From the NCBI GenBank assembly GCA_965226965.1, contig OZ245715.1, forward strand, positions 2,232,001 to 2,296,000: a stretch of 64,000 nucleotides of DNA, read 5' to 3'. The notes beneath the pieces were generated by a model. The model worked only from the letters and a program-made list of their open reading frames with translations. It made no database searches and was not told the DNA's origin. The position numbers and the translations under genes were made by a program. How positions within the stretch are numbered: position 1 is the first letter of the stretch; each line of letters starts with the position of its first letter. Below, piece by piece: positions 1 through 9,675 of this stretch. This DNA comes from Endoryza foliicola (GTDB lineage Bacteria > Bacteroidota > Bacteroidia > Chitinophagales > Chitinophagaceae).

Positions 1-129
1 AATCGATTCAATGCGCCTCATTTCATCATAATTGTAAATCACCTCTCCGCAATTCTCCTCAGCATTGAAATAAGTACAAATTTCATTAGTAGGCAAAATG
101 CTATGTTGAATTAAAGTATGGCGTTTTTG
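1..129 (-). CDS. possible partial hypothetical ORF at window edge
   Basis: On the minus strand the frame stays open from the window edge to the stop codon of the small membrane protein next to it, about 43 codons. The residues include an ICTYFNAEENCGE stretch. No ATG start lies in this part, so a TTG start or an exotic arrangement would be needed. I do not recognise it. It may be the beginning of a gene that continues outside the window, or chance. Confidence 0.2.
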
Positions 130-132
130 CTT

Positions 133-306
133 TTACTTCCCTCCTTTATAAATAGCTAAGGCGATGGTGGCTCCGGCAATTATAATTGCTCCGGAACTTA
201 TATGTGTATGTCTTGTTTCTCCGTAACTACTAAATCCATTTATTAACACGCCAAACCCAATTACAAGAATGGCTAAAAACAAGTAGGGGAGTAATTTAGA
301 TATCAT
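133..306 (-). CDS. small two-helix membrane protein (57 aa)
   Basis: A 57-residue reading frame starts at ATG (306-304) and ends at TAA (135-133). It has two hydrophobic segments: one near residues 5-24, and one near 38-53 that is rich in Ile/Ala/Gly. The two are joined by a short polar loop with GETRHTH, and the tail is basic (YKGGK). This pattern is typical of small inner-membrane proteins in Bacteroidota. No function is recognised. Confidence 0.5.
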   Translation of the reverse strand: MISKLLPYLFLAILVIGFGVLINGFSSYGETRHTHISSGAIIIAGATIALAIYKGGK

Positions 307-344
307 TGGTATGCTATTTTACTAAAGTTAGGGAAAAATTGTGA

Positions 345-592
345 AGTGTAGGGGATCGCAGAGTTAGGAGAGTCGCTGAGCTACGCAGAGGGATTTACGT
401 CGCGTATCTTTGCGTTCGTTGTTACTTTGCGGTAGAGGGAAAAGATTGAAGAATTAGGAAGACGCAGAGGAACGCAGAGTGAATTTAGAATTCTTCTCCG
501 CGTCTCTCTTTCTCTCCTTCTCTCCGCGATGAATAAGGTTCACCGCTGAGCCCGCGAAGAGCGCTAAGAAGTCGCAAAGAGTCTTTCTTTGT
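345..592. repeat. intergenic repeat mosaic (GCAGAG/GCGAAG type)
   Basis: This stretch holds repeated low-complexity units such as 'cgcagaggaacgcagag', 'ttgcggtagaggg' and 'gctgagcccgcgaagagcgctaagaag'. Related units recur at 4340-4400, 6840-6945, 7236-7275, 17745-17890, 21840-21900 and 22040-22130. No gene is seen; the short open frames here are made from repeat sequence. Confidence 0.7.
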
Positions 593-1318
593 TTAATGTA
601 GTAAATTATAAAGAAAATGTGCCACCGCTCTCCAACCACTCGTATCAAAGAGAAAAATCTCTACAATATTCTCAAGAATGATAAACAAGCCTCCATATAA
701 CAAAGCCGGGTGTATCTTTTTATTCTTCAACCAATCCCAGATAAAAGCCACAATAATCAAACTATCTGCCAACACCACTGCAAACCAAATATCCGGTCTG
801 TCAATACTAGGGAAGTAGTGCCTCCAACGGAACCAAGCAGGCCAAAGCAGCACAATGGTAGCCAACAGCATGAACCGTTTATGTGCCTGAGGTTTTTTTC
901 GGTAGACGATCCCCAAACCAACAAGACTCAAAAACATCGTTGCCGAGGTAATAGAACCAACAATTGAAGAGATGGCAATTTCTCCAAGACCTTCAGCCAG
1001 TTCTCGTTCAATTTGGAAAAGAATGGCGGGGATGATTGAAATGGCTGCTCCTAATGCTATAAGTGTAGACCATTTACCGAGGCGTATATGCAGCCTGTAC
1101 TGTTTCTCTTGAATGAACAGGCTCTGTATTAAAAAAATAGCAGCCCAATTAAACGCGAATGCAGCATGCAGGAAAATAGTCCAGGGCCAGGATTTTGAAC
1201 CAATAATAAGCGGGATAACAAAAGTTCTTGTAAAACCAACAACAATAGCAAAAAGCCCGATAAGTGCAATAACGGTGAAGAAGGAGGGCTTTTTTTTCAA
1301 TTGTGTGTTCATGTACAA
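593..1318 (-). CDS. polytopic membrane protein (DUF2306-like)
   Basis: This 241-aa protein has about seven hydrophobic segments spread over its length. A basic amino end (NTQLKKK) precedes the first helix. His, Arg and Trp residues sit at membrane edges (FLHAAFAFNW, RLHIRLGKW, KRFMLLATI, WFRWRHYF). The pattern resembles the DUF2306/cytochrome b561-like small membrane proteins common in Bacteroidota, but I cannot name a substrate. The start may be the second Met (1312). The next upstream gene on this strand is unrelated. Confidence 0.6.
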   Translation of the reverse strand: MYMNTQLKKKPSFFTVIALIGLFAIVVGFTRTFVIPLIIGSKSWPWTIFLHAAFAFNWAAIFLIQSLFIQEKQYRLHIRLGKWSTLIALGAAISIIPAILFQIERELAEGLGEIAISSIVGSITSATMFLSLVGLGIVYRKKPQAHKRFMLLATIVLLWPAWFRWRHYFPSIDRPDIWFAVVLADSLIIVAFIWDWLKNKKIHPALLYGGLFIILENIVEIFLFDTSGWRAVAHFLYNLLH

Positions 1319-1437
1319 GATTGAAGGTACTACAACTTTCTCAAAGCATAGAATCCTACAAGCGTAAGGATGATCCCGCCGATTAACGAGATGTAGAACC
1401 CCTTTCTCTCAGTGTTTTGATATTTTTTTTACTAATG

Positions 1438-2082
1438 CTATTTCAACTTGATGGTTTTACCTAGGGCGAATAGGACTTTGTCCACATGAAACATATAATC
1501 TTCAATTCCTTTCAATTTTACTAAGTTTTGAAGCCATTCCTTGTATTCATAAATTAGGTGTTTATGCTGCCGGTTTATTACTCCTATTTTTCTGATCTTC
1601 TCAAATTCTCGTTCATCGGTGGCTTTGTGAAGTGCGAAAGCTCTTAATACATGCTGGTCAATAATTGGCTCAGTAGATTTTTTGGCAAGATGCTTCCCAA
1701 ATTGATAAAAAACTAGTGCATCTTCTTGCTCAGATTCTTTTTCTTCTTCATTTGCCTTGTTAATGCCATTTATAATATGTTTTAGCTTTTTTAAGTCTCC
1801 ATTTTTCCAAATTAGCGCATAGAGAAGTTTTGCCAAAGGATCTTTGATTTTTCCAATTTCATGATGGTTCAATTCAAATTCTGAATCTAGGATATCGTTA
1901 TTCTGGAGTACTTTTATATCATTTGCTGTTATTTCAAATTCTAATCTTGGGTACTTTACTTCATCCATTAAGTTTGGACTAATTTCTGAGTCGCGTATCA
2001 TCTTTAAATCTAAAAGTGAGCCGGCAGTTTCAACTTTTTTAAAAATGTTGTCAACAAGTTCTTTGGCGTCTTTGTTTTCCAT
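1438..2082 (-). CDS. hypothetical protein (214 aa)
   Basis: A soluble, charged, mostly helical protein with no signal peptide or membrane segment. It is rich in Lys, Glu and Asp, with a central acidic stretch (NEEEKESEQEDAL). No family is recognised. It follows the 2105-2452 gene with a 22-bp gap on the same strand and could be cotranscribed with it. The A+T content is higher than in the neighbouring housekeeping genes, so this small cluster (1438-3039) may be accessory. Confidence 0.55.
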   Translation of the reverse strand: MENKDAKELVDNIFKKVETAGSLLDLKMIRDSEISPNLMDEVKYPRLEFEITANDIKVLQNNDILDSEFELNHHEIGKIKDPLAKLLYALIWKNGDLKKLKHIINGINKANEEEKESEQEDALVFYQFGKHLAKKSTEPIIDQHVLRAFALHKATDEREFEKIRKIGVINRQHKHLIYEYKEWLQNLVKLKGIEDYMFHVDKVLFALGKTIKLK

Positions 2083-2104
2083 TGGTTATGTGATAATTCG
2101 TTTG

Positions 2105-2452
2105 TTACTGTTTTAAATTTGATAGATAAAATTCGAATTCTCCTTCTGTTTCACTACAAATTTCAATTCCGACTTTTCCATAGTCATCCCAAGAAAGAGC
2201 GTATTTTAAGGATTTGTTTCGGATGTATTCTTGAAGTTCAATCGAAGTGGTGACCATTGAATTGAAACTATCCTTTATTTTTTCAAGTTCTGAGATTGCA
2301 ATAGTTTTTGTGATATTGCCTAATAGAGGGCTACTTATCCAGCCAGTAATTTTGATTGTCATTTCATTTTCCATGCTCAATGTAAGCTTGTCAACGGTCA
2401 GTGAATGACCTTCTTTTAAAAGAATGAGTGCGTTTTTGATTCTATTGGTCAA
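2105..2452 (-). CDS. hypothetical protein (115 aa)
   Basis: A small cytoplasmic protein without a signal peptide. It has alternating hydrophobic/polar segments suggesting an alpha/beta fold, for example MTIKITGWISSP followed by IAISELEKIKDSF. It lies 22 bp upstream of the 1438-2082 gene on the same strand, which suggests an operon. I do not recognise the family. Confidence 0.5.
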   Translation of the reverse strand: MTNRIKNALILLKEGHSLTVDKLTLSMENEMTIKITGWISSPLLGNITKTIAISELEKIKDSFNSMVTTSIELQEYIRNKSLKYALSWDDYGKVGIEICSETEGEFEFYLSNLKQ

Positions 2453-2577
2453 CTTGAAGTTCTTTAAGATGTATTAGCAGTTTCTTTTTGTCAATTATCA
2501 CTTATGAGCCGTAATCAATTGACCTGGTTTGTATTTATTTTAGTAACTATTTTCTTTAAGTATGCTGTGTTTCTTTT

Positions 2578-3039
2578 TTACTGAAATTCAATTGCTTGGC
2601 AGGCTTTCTGAAATAAATCTTTTTGCCATTTATCTAACGTGTTCTTTTTTTCCGAGACAATTATTCTCTCAATTTTTTTATGTTTCAATTGTGCAAGCTC
2701 TGAAGAGTTTAATGTGTGTGTAACTCTGTATTGATGTTTCCCATCTTGGAAATACGTGACAAAAATCTGTTCAGCAATTACAATATATGATTTGTCTTCA
2801 AATACTATGACTGAACTTCTAGATAGAAAGTCTGTTGTTTCTAGATTTCTAGATGATAACATTAACGTCAGCTCGTATTCTGTTTTTAAGCTGTCTTTAA
2901 TTATTTTCTGAATTAATAAACCGGCATTTCTGTCGTAGTATCTTATATACTTCTCTTTCAAATATATGTCTTCTCTTTTTTCAAAGTCTTGTCCACTTGA
3001 AAATAATGGCACTAAAATCAATAGAATAAGGAGTCTCAA
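2578..3039 (-). CDS. hypothetical secreted protein (153 aa)
   Basis: The protein begins with a short cleavable signal peptide (MRLLILLILVPLFSSGQ). A polar 135-residue mature part follows, with many Lys, Glu and Tyr and one Cys near the C terminus (FQKACQAIEFQ). It is probably exported to the periplasm. No family is recognised. It lies on the same strand as the two hypothetical genes downstream of it, separated by about 125 bp. Confidence 0.5.
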   Translation of the reverse strand: MRLLILLILVPLFSSGQDFEKREDIYLKEKYIRYYDRNAGLLIQKIIKDSLKTEYELTLMLSSRNLETTDFLSRSSVIVFEDKSYIVIAEQIFVTYFQDGKHQYRVTHTLNSSELAQLKHKKIERIIVSEKKNTLDKWQKDLFQKACQAIEFQ

Positions 3040-3399
3040 AGTTCGATGATATTTTACTTTATGAATTTATTGTGCATTGAGTATTTGTTGTATATATAGA
3101 GCGACTTATAGTTCGATTGACTAGTTCGAATTACTAAATAATGGTTTTTTGAAAATACTAAAAATAGACAATTTTAAACTTATAAATCTTTTGGCAACTA
3201 ATGTCAAATTAAACAATAGGATTGTTTTCACTTTTGGACTATTTGAAATGAACTTGTAGGTATACCCGAAACTTGGTGTTTTAAAGTTAAAGAAAACTAT
3301 TGGTGTGATTGGTAGAATTTGTTATTTCAGGAGCGTAACAACTTAATAACCTAAAAACTCAAAACTTTCTACTCAAAATTCACCACTCAATTACCCCCA
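3040..3399. other. gene-free A+T-rich stretch
   Basis: About 360 bp without a credible reading frame on either strand. It is A+T-rich, carries none of the dispersed repeat units that fill other gaps in the left half, and I see no clear promoter pair or structured RNA in it. It ends at the terminator of the universal stress protein gene. Confidence 0.5.
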
Positions 3400-3427
3400 C
3401 AAAAAAGCCCGTCCTCTCGAACGGGCT
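3400..3427 (-). terminator. intrinsic terminator of usp gene
   Basis: Read on the minus strand, a 7-bp stem (AGCCCGT/ACGGGCT) with an 8-nt loop is followed directly by six T residues. It sits 20 bp past the stop of the universal stress protein gene (3447-4274), as expected for a Rho-independent terminator. Confidence 0.85.
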
Positions 3428-3446
3428 CCTCTCAAAAGCAAATCTC

Positions 3447-4274
3447 TTATTCGTGAATCGCCACAATGGGAATATGACTGTGATAAGCCAATTTCTTCGT
3501 GGTGCTCGATTTAAATAGTGATCCCAAGAAACCGTGCTTCTTTGGAATGGTGATGATGAAGTCGATTTCTTTGTCCTTCGCAAATGTGTCGATGGCTTCA
3601 ATGAAATCGTACATGCGGATGAACGCGTACTCGGGATTGAACTCGGCAAAGTATTCGTCTACTTTCTCTTTCTCCGCTTTGTACTCCGGAGTGAGATCTA
3701 CATAATGCTCTACGTCCACATTAATAATGTACAATTTCGGATTGAAGATGCGCAACAACTTGCGGATCGGTTCTACCGGAATGGTAGTGGCTACGTCTTT
3801 GAAATCGCAGGTGATACCTACTTCCTTGATTTCAGTGAAGTTGGCATCGGGTGGGATGATCATTACCGGAACGTTTCCTTCAGCAGCTAATTTCAAGGTA
3901 TTGCTGCCAATGAAAACCTGCTCCAACTTGGTAGCTCCGGTGATGCCCATAATGATGAGGTCAATATCGTGGTGACGCGCATAGCGGTCTACGTTTTCAA
4001 CTAGGGTGTCGCCCTGTTCTGCTACATAGGTAACAGCAACATCTGATAAGGCATTGAGTTCTCCTTTCACGTGCTCAAAAGCAGTGTCGAGCACAATTTT
4101 ACGGTCGTTGTCGTCTTCAGTTAAGATCGAACCGTCGGCTCCGGCAGTTACGGAGTCGTACACATAGTAAAGGATGAGTTGAGTGTCGGCCTTCCCATTT
4201 AACATCTGAGCAGCGTACTTCGCCGCATTCTTGGATGTGTCGGAAAAGTCGATGGGAACCAGAAATTTCTTCAT
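3447..4274 (-). CDS. tandem universal stress protein
   Basis: 275 aa with two Usp domains, roughly residues 1-145 and 155-275. The first domain carries the ATP-binding pattern G-x2-G-x8-GS (GITGATKLEQ..IGSN). In the second domain the matching loop is KKHGFLGSLFKSS and has lost the G-x2-G pattern, so probably only the first half binds nucleotide. Bacteroidota commonly encode this fused two-domain form, about 275-285 aa. It is monocistronic, with its own terminator directly downstream. Confidence 0.9.
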   Translation of the reverse strand: MKKFLVPIDFSDTSKNAAKYAAQMLNGKADTQLILYYVYDSVTAGADGSILTEDDNDRKIVLDTAFEHVKGELNALSDVAVTYVAEQGDTLVENVDRYARHHDIDLIIMGITGATKLEQVFIGSNTLKLAAEGNVPVMIIPPDANFTEIKEVGITCDFKDVATTIPVEPIRKLLRIFNPKLYIINVDVEHYVDLTPEYKAEKEKVDEYFAEFNPEYAFIRMYDFIEAIDTFAKDKEIDFIITIPKKHGFLGSLFKSSTTKKLAYHSHIPIVAIHE

Positions 4275-4319
4275 TATTCGGAGTTTTGTGTAAGATACAA
4301 CGTTCGAGGAAATTGGAGG

Positions 4320-4695
4320 AGGATTTGGGGGGAAATTCTTTGGAGGGGAGGTTCACCGCGGAGATCGCAGAGGGCGCAAAGGGGTCGCAAAAGTGTTTGG
4401 AAACCACAGATGACTTAGATTTTTAAATACAGATACACAGATTAGAGCCCGCTGTTCGTAGGGTATGATTGAATACTCGGCCTCTAATCTGTGTAAATCG
4501 GTTCTAATTTGTGGTATCTGTGGTCAAAAAATATTCACCGCGGCGGCGCAGCGATCGCAGCGGAAACGCAGCGAGCTCAGGTTCTCTGTATTTCCTCGTT
4601 CCTCGCTTCCTCGTCTCCTCGTTCCTATTTTCCCCTGTTCTTTCTTTCCCTTTTCCTCGTACTTTTGAATCATCTCATCAACACTAATAGATTGT
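4320..4695. repeat. intergenic repeat mosaic
   Basis: The gap upstream of the hexosaminidase holds four repeat types in series: a GCAGAGGGCGC unit (4340-4400), a CACAGATTAGAG...CTAATCTGTG inverted pair (4420-4515), a GCGGCGGCGCAGCG/GCAGCGG unit (4535-4577), and a CCTCGTTCCTCG/CTTTCCC pyrimidine-rich unit (4580-4670). Short open frames across it are repeat artefacts. Confidence 0.75.
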
Positions 4696-6603
4696 ATGAA
4701 AAAGACCCTCCTCGCCTTGTTTCTCCTAATCACCCTTTCTTCCCAAGCCCAGGAACCCGCCCTTATTCCTCAACCCGTTTCCCTCGAAAAACGCGGTTCC
4801 AGCTTTGAATTGAACAAATTCACGCAAATAGAAGTGTCGGAGAAAAATCCCGATCTGGTGCGCATGGCACGGTTTCTTTCGCAACACTTACTTACAAAAA
4901 CAGGGTTTCAAATACGCGTGATCCTCGCAGGAGAACCCAAAGACAATAAAGGCACTACCATCAGTCTTTCCCTCAACCGCAAGGAAGACGCCGCCATTGG
5001 CGAGGAAGGCTATACCCTCGAAGCCTCCGGTTCTTACACCATTCTGCGCGCCAATAAGCCCGCCGGATTGTTCTATGGTATTCAAACTTTTTTACAACTG
5101 TTTCCGAAGGATATTGAAAGTGTGGAGATGGTGAAGAAAGATTACTGGACTTGTCCGGGCGTGCGCATCACCGATTATCCCCGCTTTGGATGGCGCGGAT
5201 TGATGCTTGATGTATCGCGTCATTTCTTTACGAAAGAGGAAGTGAAGCGTTTCATTGATGATATGGTGAAATACAAGTACAATGTATTGCACTGGCATTT
5301 AACGGATGATCAAGGATGGAGAATTGAGATCAAGAGCTTGCCCAAACTCACGTCTGTAGGCGCTTGGCGCGTTCCGCGTGTGGGTCGCGTGAGTTATGTT
5401 ACGCCTCCCAAACCCGATGAACCCCGCACCTATGGCGGTTTCTATACCCAAGACGATATCAAAGAAATTGTTCAATACGCTAAAGACCGCTTTGTAAATG
5501 TATTGCCCGAGATCGATGTGCCCGGTCATAGTTTGGCCATGGTGGCCGCCTATCCCGAGTTGAACGGTACTCCCGGGACCTATCAAGTGAACTCTTTGGA
5601 GAAATTCATGAACTGGCATTCCGGTGGATTCGATGCATTGGTAGACAATACCCTCAATCCTGCCAACGATACCGTTTACCAATACCTCGATAAAATTTTC
5701 GGTGAAGTAGCGCAATTGTTTCCTTTTGAATACATCCACATGGGTGGCGACGAGTGCGCGAAAAATTTCTGGGCACAGAATGCGTCTATTAAAAAATTAA
5801 TGGAGAAAGAAAATTTGAAAGACTTGCATGAAGTGCAAAGCTATTTTGTGAAGCGACTTGGAGGCATCATCCAAAAGCACGGCAAGAAAATGATTGGTTG
5901 GGATGAGATCTTGGAAGGTGGATTGGCAGAAGGCGCGGCTGTAATGAGTTGGAGAGGCGATAAGGGAGGCATTGAAGCGGCCAAGTTGAAGCATCCGGTA
6001 GTGATGACGCCCAATCAGTTTGTATACCTCGATTTCAATCAAGGTGAAGCTTGGTTAGAACCGCCTATTTATGCCAATCTGCGCATGAAGAAGACGTATC
6101 AGTTTGAACCGGTGCCCGATGGTGTGGATCCAAAATTCATTTTAGGAGGACAAGGTAATTTATGGACAGAGCAAGTACCCGGTTTGCGTTCGGCGCAATA
6201 CATGGTATGGCCGAGAGCATTTGCCATTGCGGAGAAATTGTGGAGTCCAAAGAATGCAAAAGACTACAATCAATTTGTGAAGCGGGTAGAAGTTCATTTC
6301 GAGCGATTGGATGCTGCGCAAACCAAACATGCCAATACCATTTACGATCCAATTATTGTAGCGAAGAAGGGTGAGAACGATAAAGTGATGATTGAACTCT
6401 CGAGTGAAATTGAAGGACTCGATATTTACTACAGCTTCGACGAAACCCATCCCGATAATTTCTATCCCAAGTATACGGCACCGGTAGCCATTCCCTTAGA
6501 TGCCATTAACTTAAAAGTAGTCGCCTACAGAAGTGGTAAACCAGTGAGCAGGCAAATTGATATTCCGGTAACGGAGTTGAAGAGGAGAGCGGGGGTGAAG
6601 TAA
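4696..6603 (+). CDS. beta-N-acetylhexosaminidase, GH20
   Basis: This 635-aa exported enzyme has a signal peptide (KTLLALFLLITLSSQAQ). It then has a GH20b-type N-terminal domain and the GH20 TIM barrel. The catalytic Asp-Glu pair lies in HMGGDECAK near residue 350, and HWHLTDDQGWR near 200 and PEIDVPGHS near 277 are family hallmarks. It should release terminal N-acetylglucosamine or N-acetylgalactosamine from glycans in the periplasm. A C-terminal beta domain (DIYYSFDETHPDN) resembles the chitobiase/Fn3-like tail of Bacteroidota homologues. It is a single gene flanked on both sides by repeat mosaics. Confidence 0.93.
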   Translation: MKKTLLALFLLITLSSQAQEPALIPQPVSLEKRGSSFELNKFTQIEVSEKNPDLVRMARFLSQHLLTKTGFQIRVILAGEPKDNKGTTISLSLNRKEDAAIGEEGYTLEASGSYTILRANKPAGLFYGIQTFLQLFPKDIESVEMVKKDYWTCPGVRITDYPRFGWRGLMLDVSRHFFTKEEVKRFIDDMVKYKYNVLHWHLTDDQGWRIEIKSLPKLTSVGAWRVPRVGRVSYVTPPKPDEPRTYGGFYTQDDIKEIVQYAKDRFVNVLPEIDVPGHSLAMVAAYPELNGTPGTYQVNSLEKFMNWHSGGFDALVDNTLNPANDTVYQYLDKIFGEVAQLFPFEYIHMGGDECAKNFWAQNASIKKLMEKENLKDLHEVQSYFVKRLGGIIQKHGKKMIGWDEILEGGLAEGAAVMSWRGDKGGIEAAKLKHPVVMTPNQFVYLDFNQGEAWLEPPIYANLRMKKTYQFEPVPDGVDPKFILGGQGNLWTEQVPGLRSAQYMVWPRAFAIAEKLWSPKNAKDYNQFVKRVEVHFERLDAAQTKHANTIYDPIIVAKKGENDKVMIELSSEIEGLDIYYSFDETHPDNFYPKYTAPVAIPLDAINLKVVAYRSGKPVSRQIDIPVTELKRRAGVK

Positions 6604-7457
6604 GAGCAGGAACGAGGAGACGAGGAAGCGAGGAACGTGGAAAGATAGAGAAAGAACAGGGGGAGGAACAGGGGGGAATGAACGAGGAGACGAGGAAGCG
6701 AGGAACAACAGAGAAAGAACAGGGGGAGGAACAGGGGGAAAACGGGAACGAGGAAGGAGGAAAGACAGATTACAGGACAGCGCTGCGTTTTCGCTGCGAA
6801 CGCTGCGCCGCTGCGGTAATGAAGCACTCCAAATATTCAGTCTTTTCCCTCTACCGCAAAGAAACAAAGTACGCAACGGTTCGCAACGAAAAACTTAGCG
6901 AATTCTCTGCGCTCTTGGCGCTCTTTGCGGTGAACATTTTTTGACCACAGATTCGCACAAATTATAACGGATTTACACAGATTAGAGGCTGTAATTCAAT
7001 CATTCTAACCAACTACTCAACCGCTAATCTGTGCCAATCTGTAAAAATCCGTGATATCCGTGGTTAGAAAAAGAAATAAATAACAGAGTGTTTGCCAGCG
7101 CTGCGTTTCCGCTGCGATCGCTGCGCCGCTGCGGTGGAAGAAAATTAAGAATTAAGAATTAGTAATGAAGCAGCCGGCAGTCAGGTTGATTGAATATCGG
7201 AGACTAATCTGTGCTATTTGTTGTTTCAAAATACTTAGCGAATTCTCTGCGCTCTTGGCGCTCTCTGCGGTGAACAAATATTTATTTGACCACAGATTCG
7301 CACAAATTATAACGGATTACCACAGATTAGAGGCTGTAATTGAATCATTCTAACCAACTACTCAACCACTAATCTGTGCCAATCTGTAAAAATCCGTGAT
7401 ATCCGTGGTCAAAAAAAGCCTAACACCTAAAGCCCAACAACCTAACATTCAATACCT
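6604..7457. repeat. long repeat mosaic with a ~175-bp direct duplication
   Basis: More than 850 bp without a gene. Purine-rich GAGGAGACGAGGAAGCGAGGAAC units occupy 6604-6775. GCAGCG units lie at 6779-6817 and 7097-7136. A composite block at about 6895-7066 is repeated almost exactly at 7236-7411: 'cttagcgaattctctgcg', then the CACAGATT unit, then CTAATCTGTG and 'atccgtgatatccgtgg'. A short CCTAACACC array closes the gap (7420-7450). Confidence 0.8.
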
Positions 7458-8447
7458 CTAATCCACTTCATACACAATCCCAGCCTTTCTTCTCACCTCA
7501 TCCATCACTTCCATCAACTCCACACTGTCTTTCCAGGTCATCACCGGACTTTCCACTAGCCCCGCTCTCAAACAGTCATTCACATGCGCAATTTCATACG
7601 AATATCCCCAACCAATACTCTTCTCAATAGGAATGATGGTTTCACTGTCTACTCTCCCCGGATAATACGCAAAAGTGGTAGAAGGCTCATAGAATCTTGT
7701 CTTCAATCGAATACGCCCTTGTGTACCTGAAATATCCGCCTCAGTAGCTAAATTGGTAGAGAAGGAACTCAGTAGTTGCGCGATCGCTCCTTTTTTATAC
7801 TTGAATACCATCGAACATTGCTCATCCACACCCGTACTCGCAGCTGTCATGCTCGCTTCAATGGTATCGGGCTTTCCAAGTACCGACATTGCAAAAAAGA
7901 TATTATAGATCCCTATGTCTAACAAGCTGCCTCCGCCTAATTTCGGATCGTACATGCGTGCAGGCGTGGGTACCGGTGTCGCAAAACCGAAATTGATGAG
8001 CACGTTTTTCAACTCACCCAATTTTCCTTCTCTTATAAATTCCATCAACTTCTTATAGTGAGGCAGAAACTTCGACCACAAGGCTTCCATCAAAAACACT
8101 TTTTCTTCTTTCGCTACTTCAATCATTTCCTTTACCTGACGCGTATTCAACGCAAAGGCTTTTTCGCACAACACATGCTTCCCATGTTTCATGCATAAGA
8201 TCGCATGCTCGTGGTGAAATCCATGCGGTGTGGCTATATAAATTACATCCACTTCAGGATGCGATACCAAGGCCTCATAACTGCCCAATATGTGTTTGGA
8301 AGGGAATTCCGCAGCAAAAGCAGCTGCCGTTGCGTAGTCGCGCGAGGCCACTGCCGTTAATTCCGATCCCGATACCAATGCCAAGTCGGCTGCAAATTTT
8401 CGCGCTATCTTACCGCAGCCCAATATGCCCCATCGAATGGTCTTCAT
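7458..8447 (-). CDS. Gfo/Idh/MocA family oxidoreductase
   Basis: 329 aa with an N-terminal Rossmann domain (GILGCGKIARKFA, residues 7-19) and the family's second domain. The usual EKP motif is EKA (LCEKAFALN, near residue 95), as in the dihydrodiol dehydrogenase-like branch. GGGSLLDIGIYN lies in the C-terminal substrate domain. It probably oxidises or reduces a sugar or polyol with NAD(P). No operon partner is visible, so the substrate is unknown. Confidence 0.88.
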   Translation of the reverse strand: MKTIRWGILGCGKIARKFAADLALVSGSELTAVASRDYATAAAFAAEFPSKHILGSYEALVSHPEVDVIYIATPHGFHHEHAILCMKHGKHVLCEKAFALNTRQVKEMIEVAKEEKVFLMEALWSKFLPHYKKLMEFIREGKLGELKNVLINFGFATPVPTPARMYDPKLGGGSLLDIGIYNIFFAMSVLGKPDTIEASMTAASTGVDEQCSMVFKYKKGAIAQLLSSFSTNLATEADISGTQGRIRLKTRFYEPSTTFAYYPGRVDSETIIPIEKSIGWGYSYEIAHVNDCLRAGLVESPVMTWKDSVELMEVMDEVRRKAGIVYEVD

Positions 8448-8622
8448 ACTATTTTTTTAGAAAGATACAACCTTCTCAAATTACCTCCTCGTCTACTCGA
8501 AATAGAAGCGGTTCATTTCAGGCAAGCGCGCTGCAATATTTTCTTGAAATGGCACGTTTTTAGCTGAATTTCAGCGACTTCACCTTAATTTTGCACACCT
8601 AAAAAGTCGAAACAGATATCAA

Positions 8623-9675
8623 ATGAAGCAAACCATCGCCAGCGCAGCTATTACCTGCGTTCTTACCGCCAGCAGCTTACTTTCTTTTAGCTGCAACAAT
8701 GCCAACGAAACCGCAAAAGACCTTACCGCAAAAAAAGACACTGTGCCTACCGCAGCACCGGCAACCGCTAATCCGGCTGTTGGAACCCTTACTCCGGTTG
8801 ACACAGCGAAGTACACGCAATTACAAAAGTATTTGGCCAACGGCGATTCTTCCGGTCGCTGGCCCGTTAAACATGAGTTTCCCGCAGCAGGTGCCATTCT
8901 TCCTTTCAACAGAATTGTAGCCTACTATGGTAACCTCTATTCAACCCGCATGGGTGTTTTGGGCGAATACGCAGAACCCAAAATGTTGGAAATGCTTCAA
9001 GGTGAAGTAAAGAAATGGCAAGCCGCCGATACTACCGTGAAAGTGATTCCTGCCTTGCATTATATTGCCGTAACCGCTCAGGGTAGTCCGGGCGATGGTG
9101 GCAAATACCGTTTGCGCATGCCGGCCAAGGAGATCGATAAAGTGTTGAAAATGGCCGAAAAAATCAATGCCCTCGTATTCATCGATATTCAAGTGGGATT
9201 GAGCACCCTCGAACAAGAAGTGCCTTTATTGGAGAAATACCTCAAAATGCCAAACGTGCATTTCGGAATCGACCCCGAGTTTTCTATGAAAGGCGGTCAA
9301 GCTCCCGGTAAAGTAGTGGGTACTTTTGATGCTGCCGATATTAACTACGTAGCCGATTATCTCGCTAAATTGGTGAAGGCAAACAACCTTCCTCCTAAAA
9401 TTCTAGTGGTGCACCGCTTCACACGTAAAATGGTGACCAATTCTCAAAGCATCAAATTGCGTCCGGAAGTACAAATTGTTATGGACATGGATGGTTGGGG
9501 CCACCAAGCGCGTAAGATCAATACCTACCGACAATTCATTTACCCCGAACCAGTTCAGTTCACCGGTTTCAAACTCTTCTACAAAAACGATTTAAAAGAA
9601 GCAAACAGTCACGTGATGAGTCCGGAAGAAGTGTTGAAACTGAAACCGAAGCCGATTTATATTCAGTATCAGTAG
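8623..9675 (+). CDS. conserved lipoprotein (350 aa)
   Basis: The N terminus has a lipoprotein signal with Cys24 in LLSFSCNN, followed by a Thr/Ala/Pro-rich linker. The folded part (from about residue 85) has alternating beta and alpha segments with phrases such as VIPALHYIAVTAQG, ALVFIDIQVG, VHFGIDPEFSM, ILVVHRFT and IVMDMDGWG. This looks like a TIM-barrel-type domain, related to hypothetical lipoproteins also found in actinobacteria. No enzyme class is certain. It is single, with a hairpin terminator downstream. Confidence 0.7.
   Translation: MKQTIASAAITCVLTASSLLSFSCNNANETAKDLTAKKDTVPTAAPATANPAVGTLTPVDTAKYTQLQKYLANGDSSGRWPVKHEFPAAGAILPFNRIVAYYGNLYSTRMGVLGEYAEPKMLEMLQGEVKKWQAADTTVKVIPALHYIAVTAQGSPGDGGKYRLRMPAKEIDKVLKMAEKINALVFIDIQVGLSTLEQEVPLLEKYLKMPNVHFGIDPEFSMKGGQAPGKVVGTFDAADINYVADYLAKLVKANNLPPKILVVHRFTRKMVTNSQSIKLRPEVQIVMDMDGWGHQARKINTYRQFIYPEPVQFTGFKLFYKNDLKEANSHVMSPEEVLKLKPKPIYIQYQ

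Noticed and set aside
1319..1437. Minus-strand frame ending ISLIGGIILTLVGFYALRKL
   Set aside because: It looks like a membrane-helix fragment but has no start codon before an in-frame stop, so I list it only as a possible gene remnant.
4465..4808. Several overlapping short frames before the hexosaminidase gene
   Set aside because: All are translations of repeat units or out-of-frame shadows of the hexosaminidase start.
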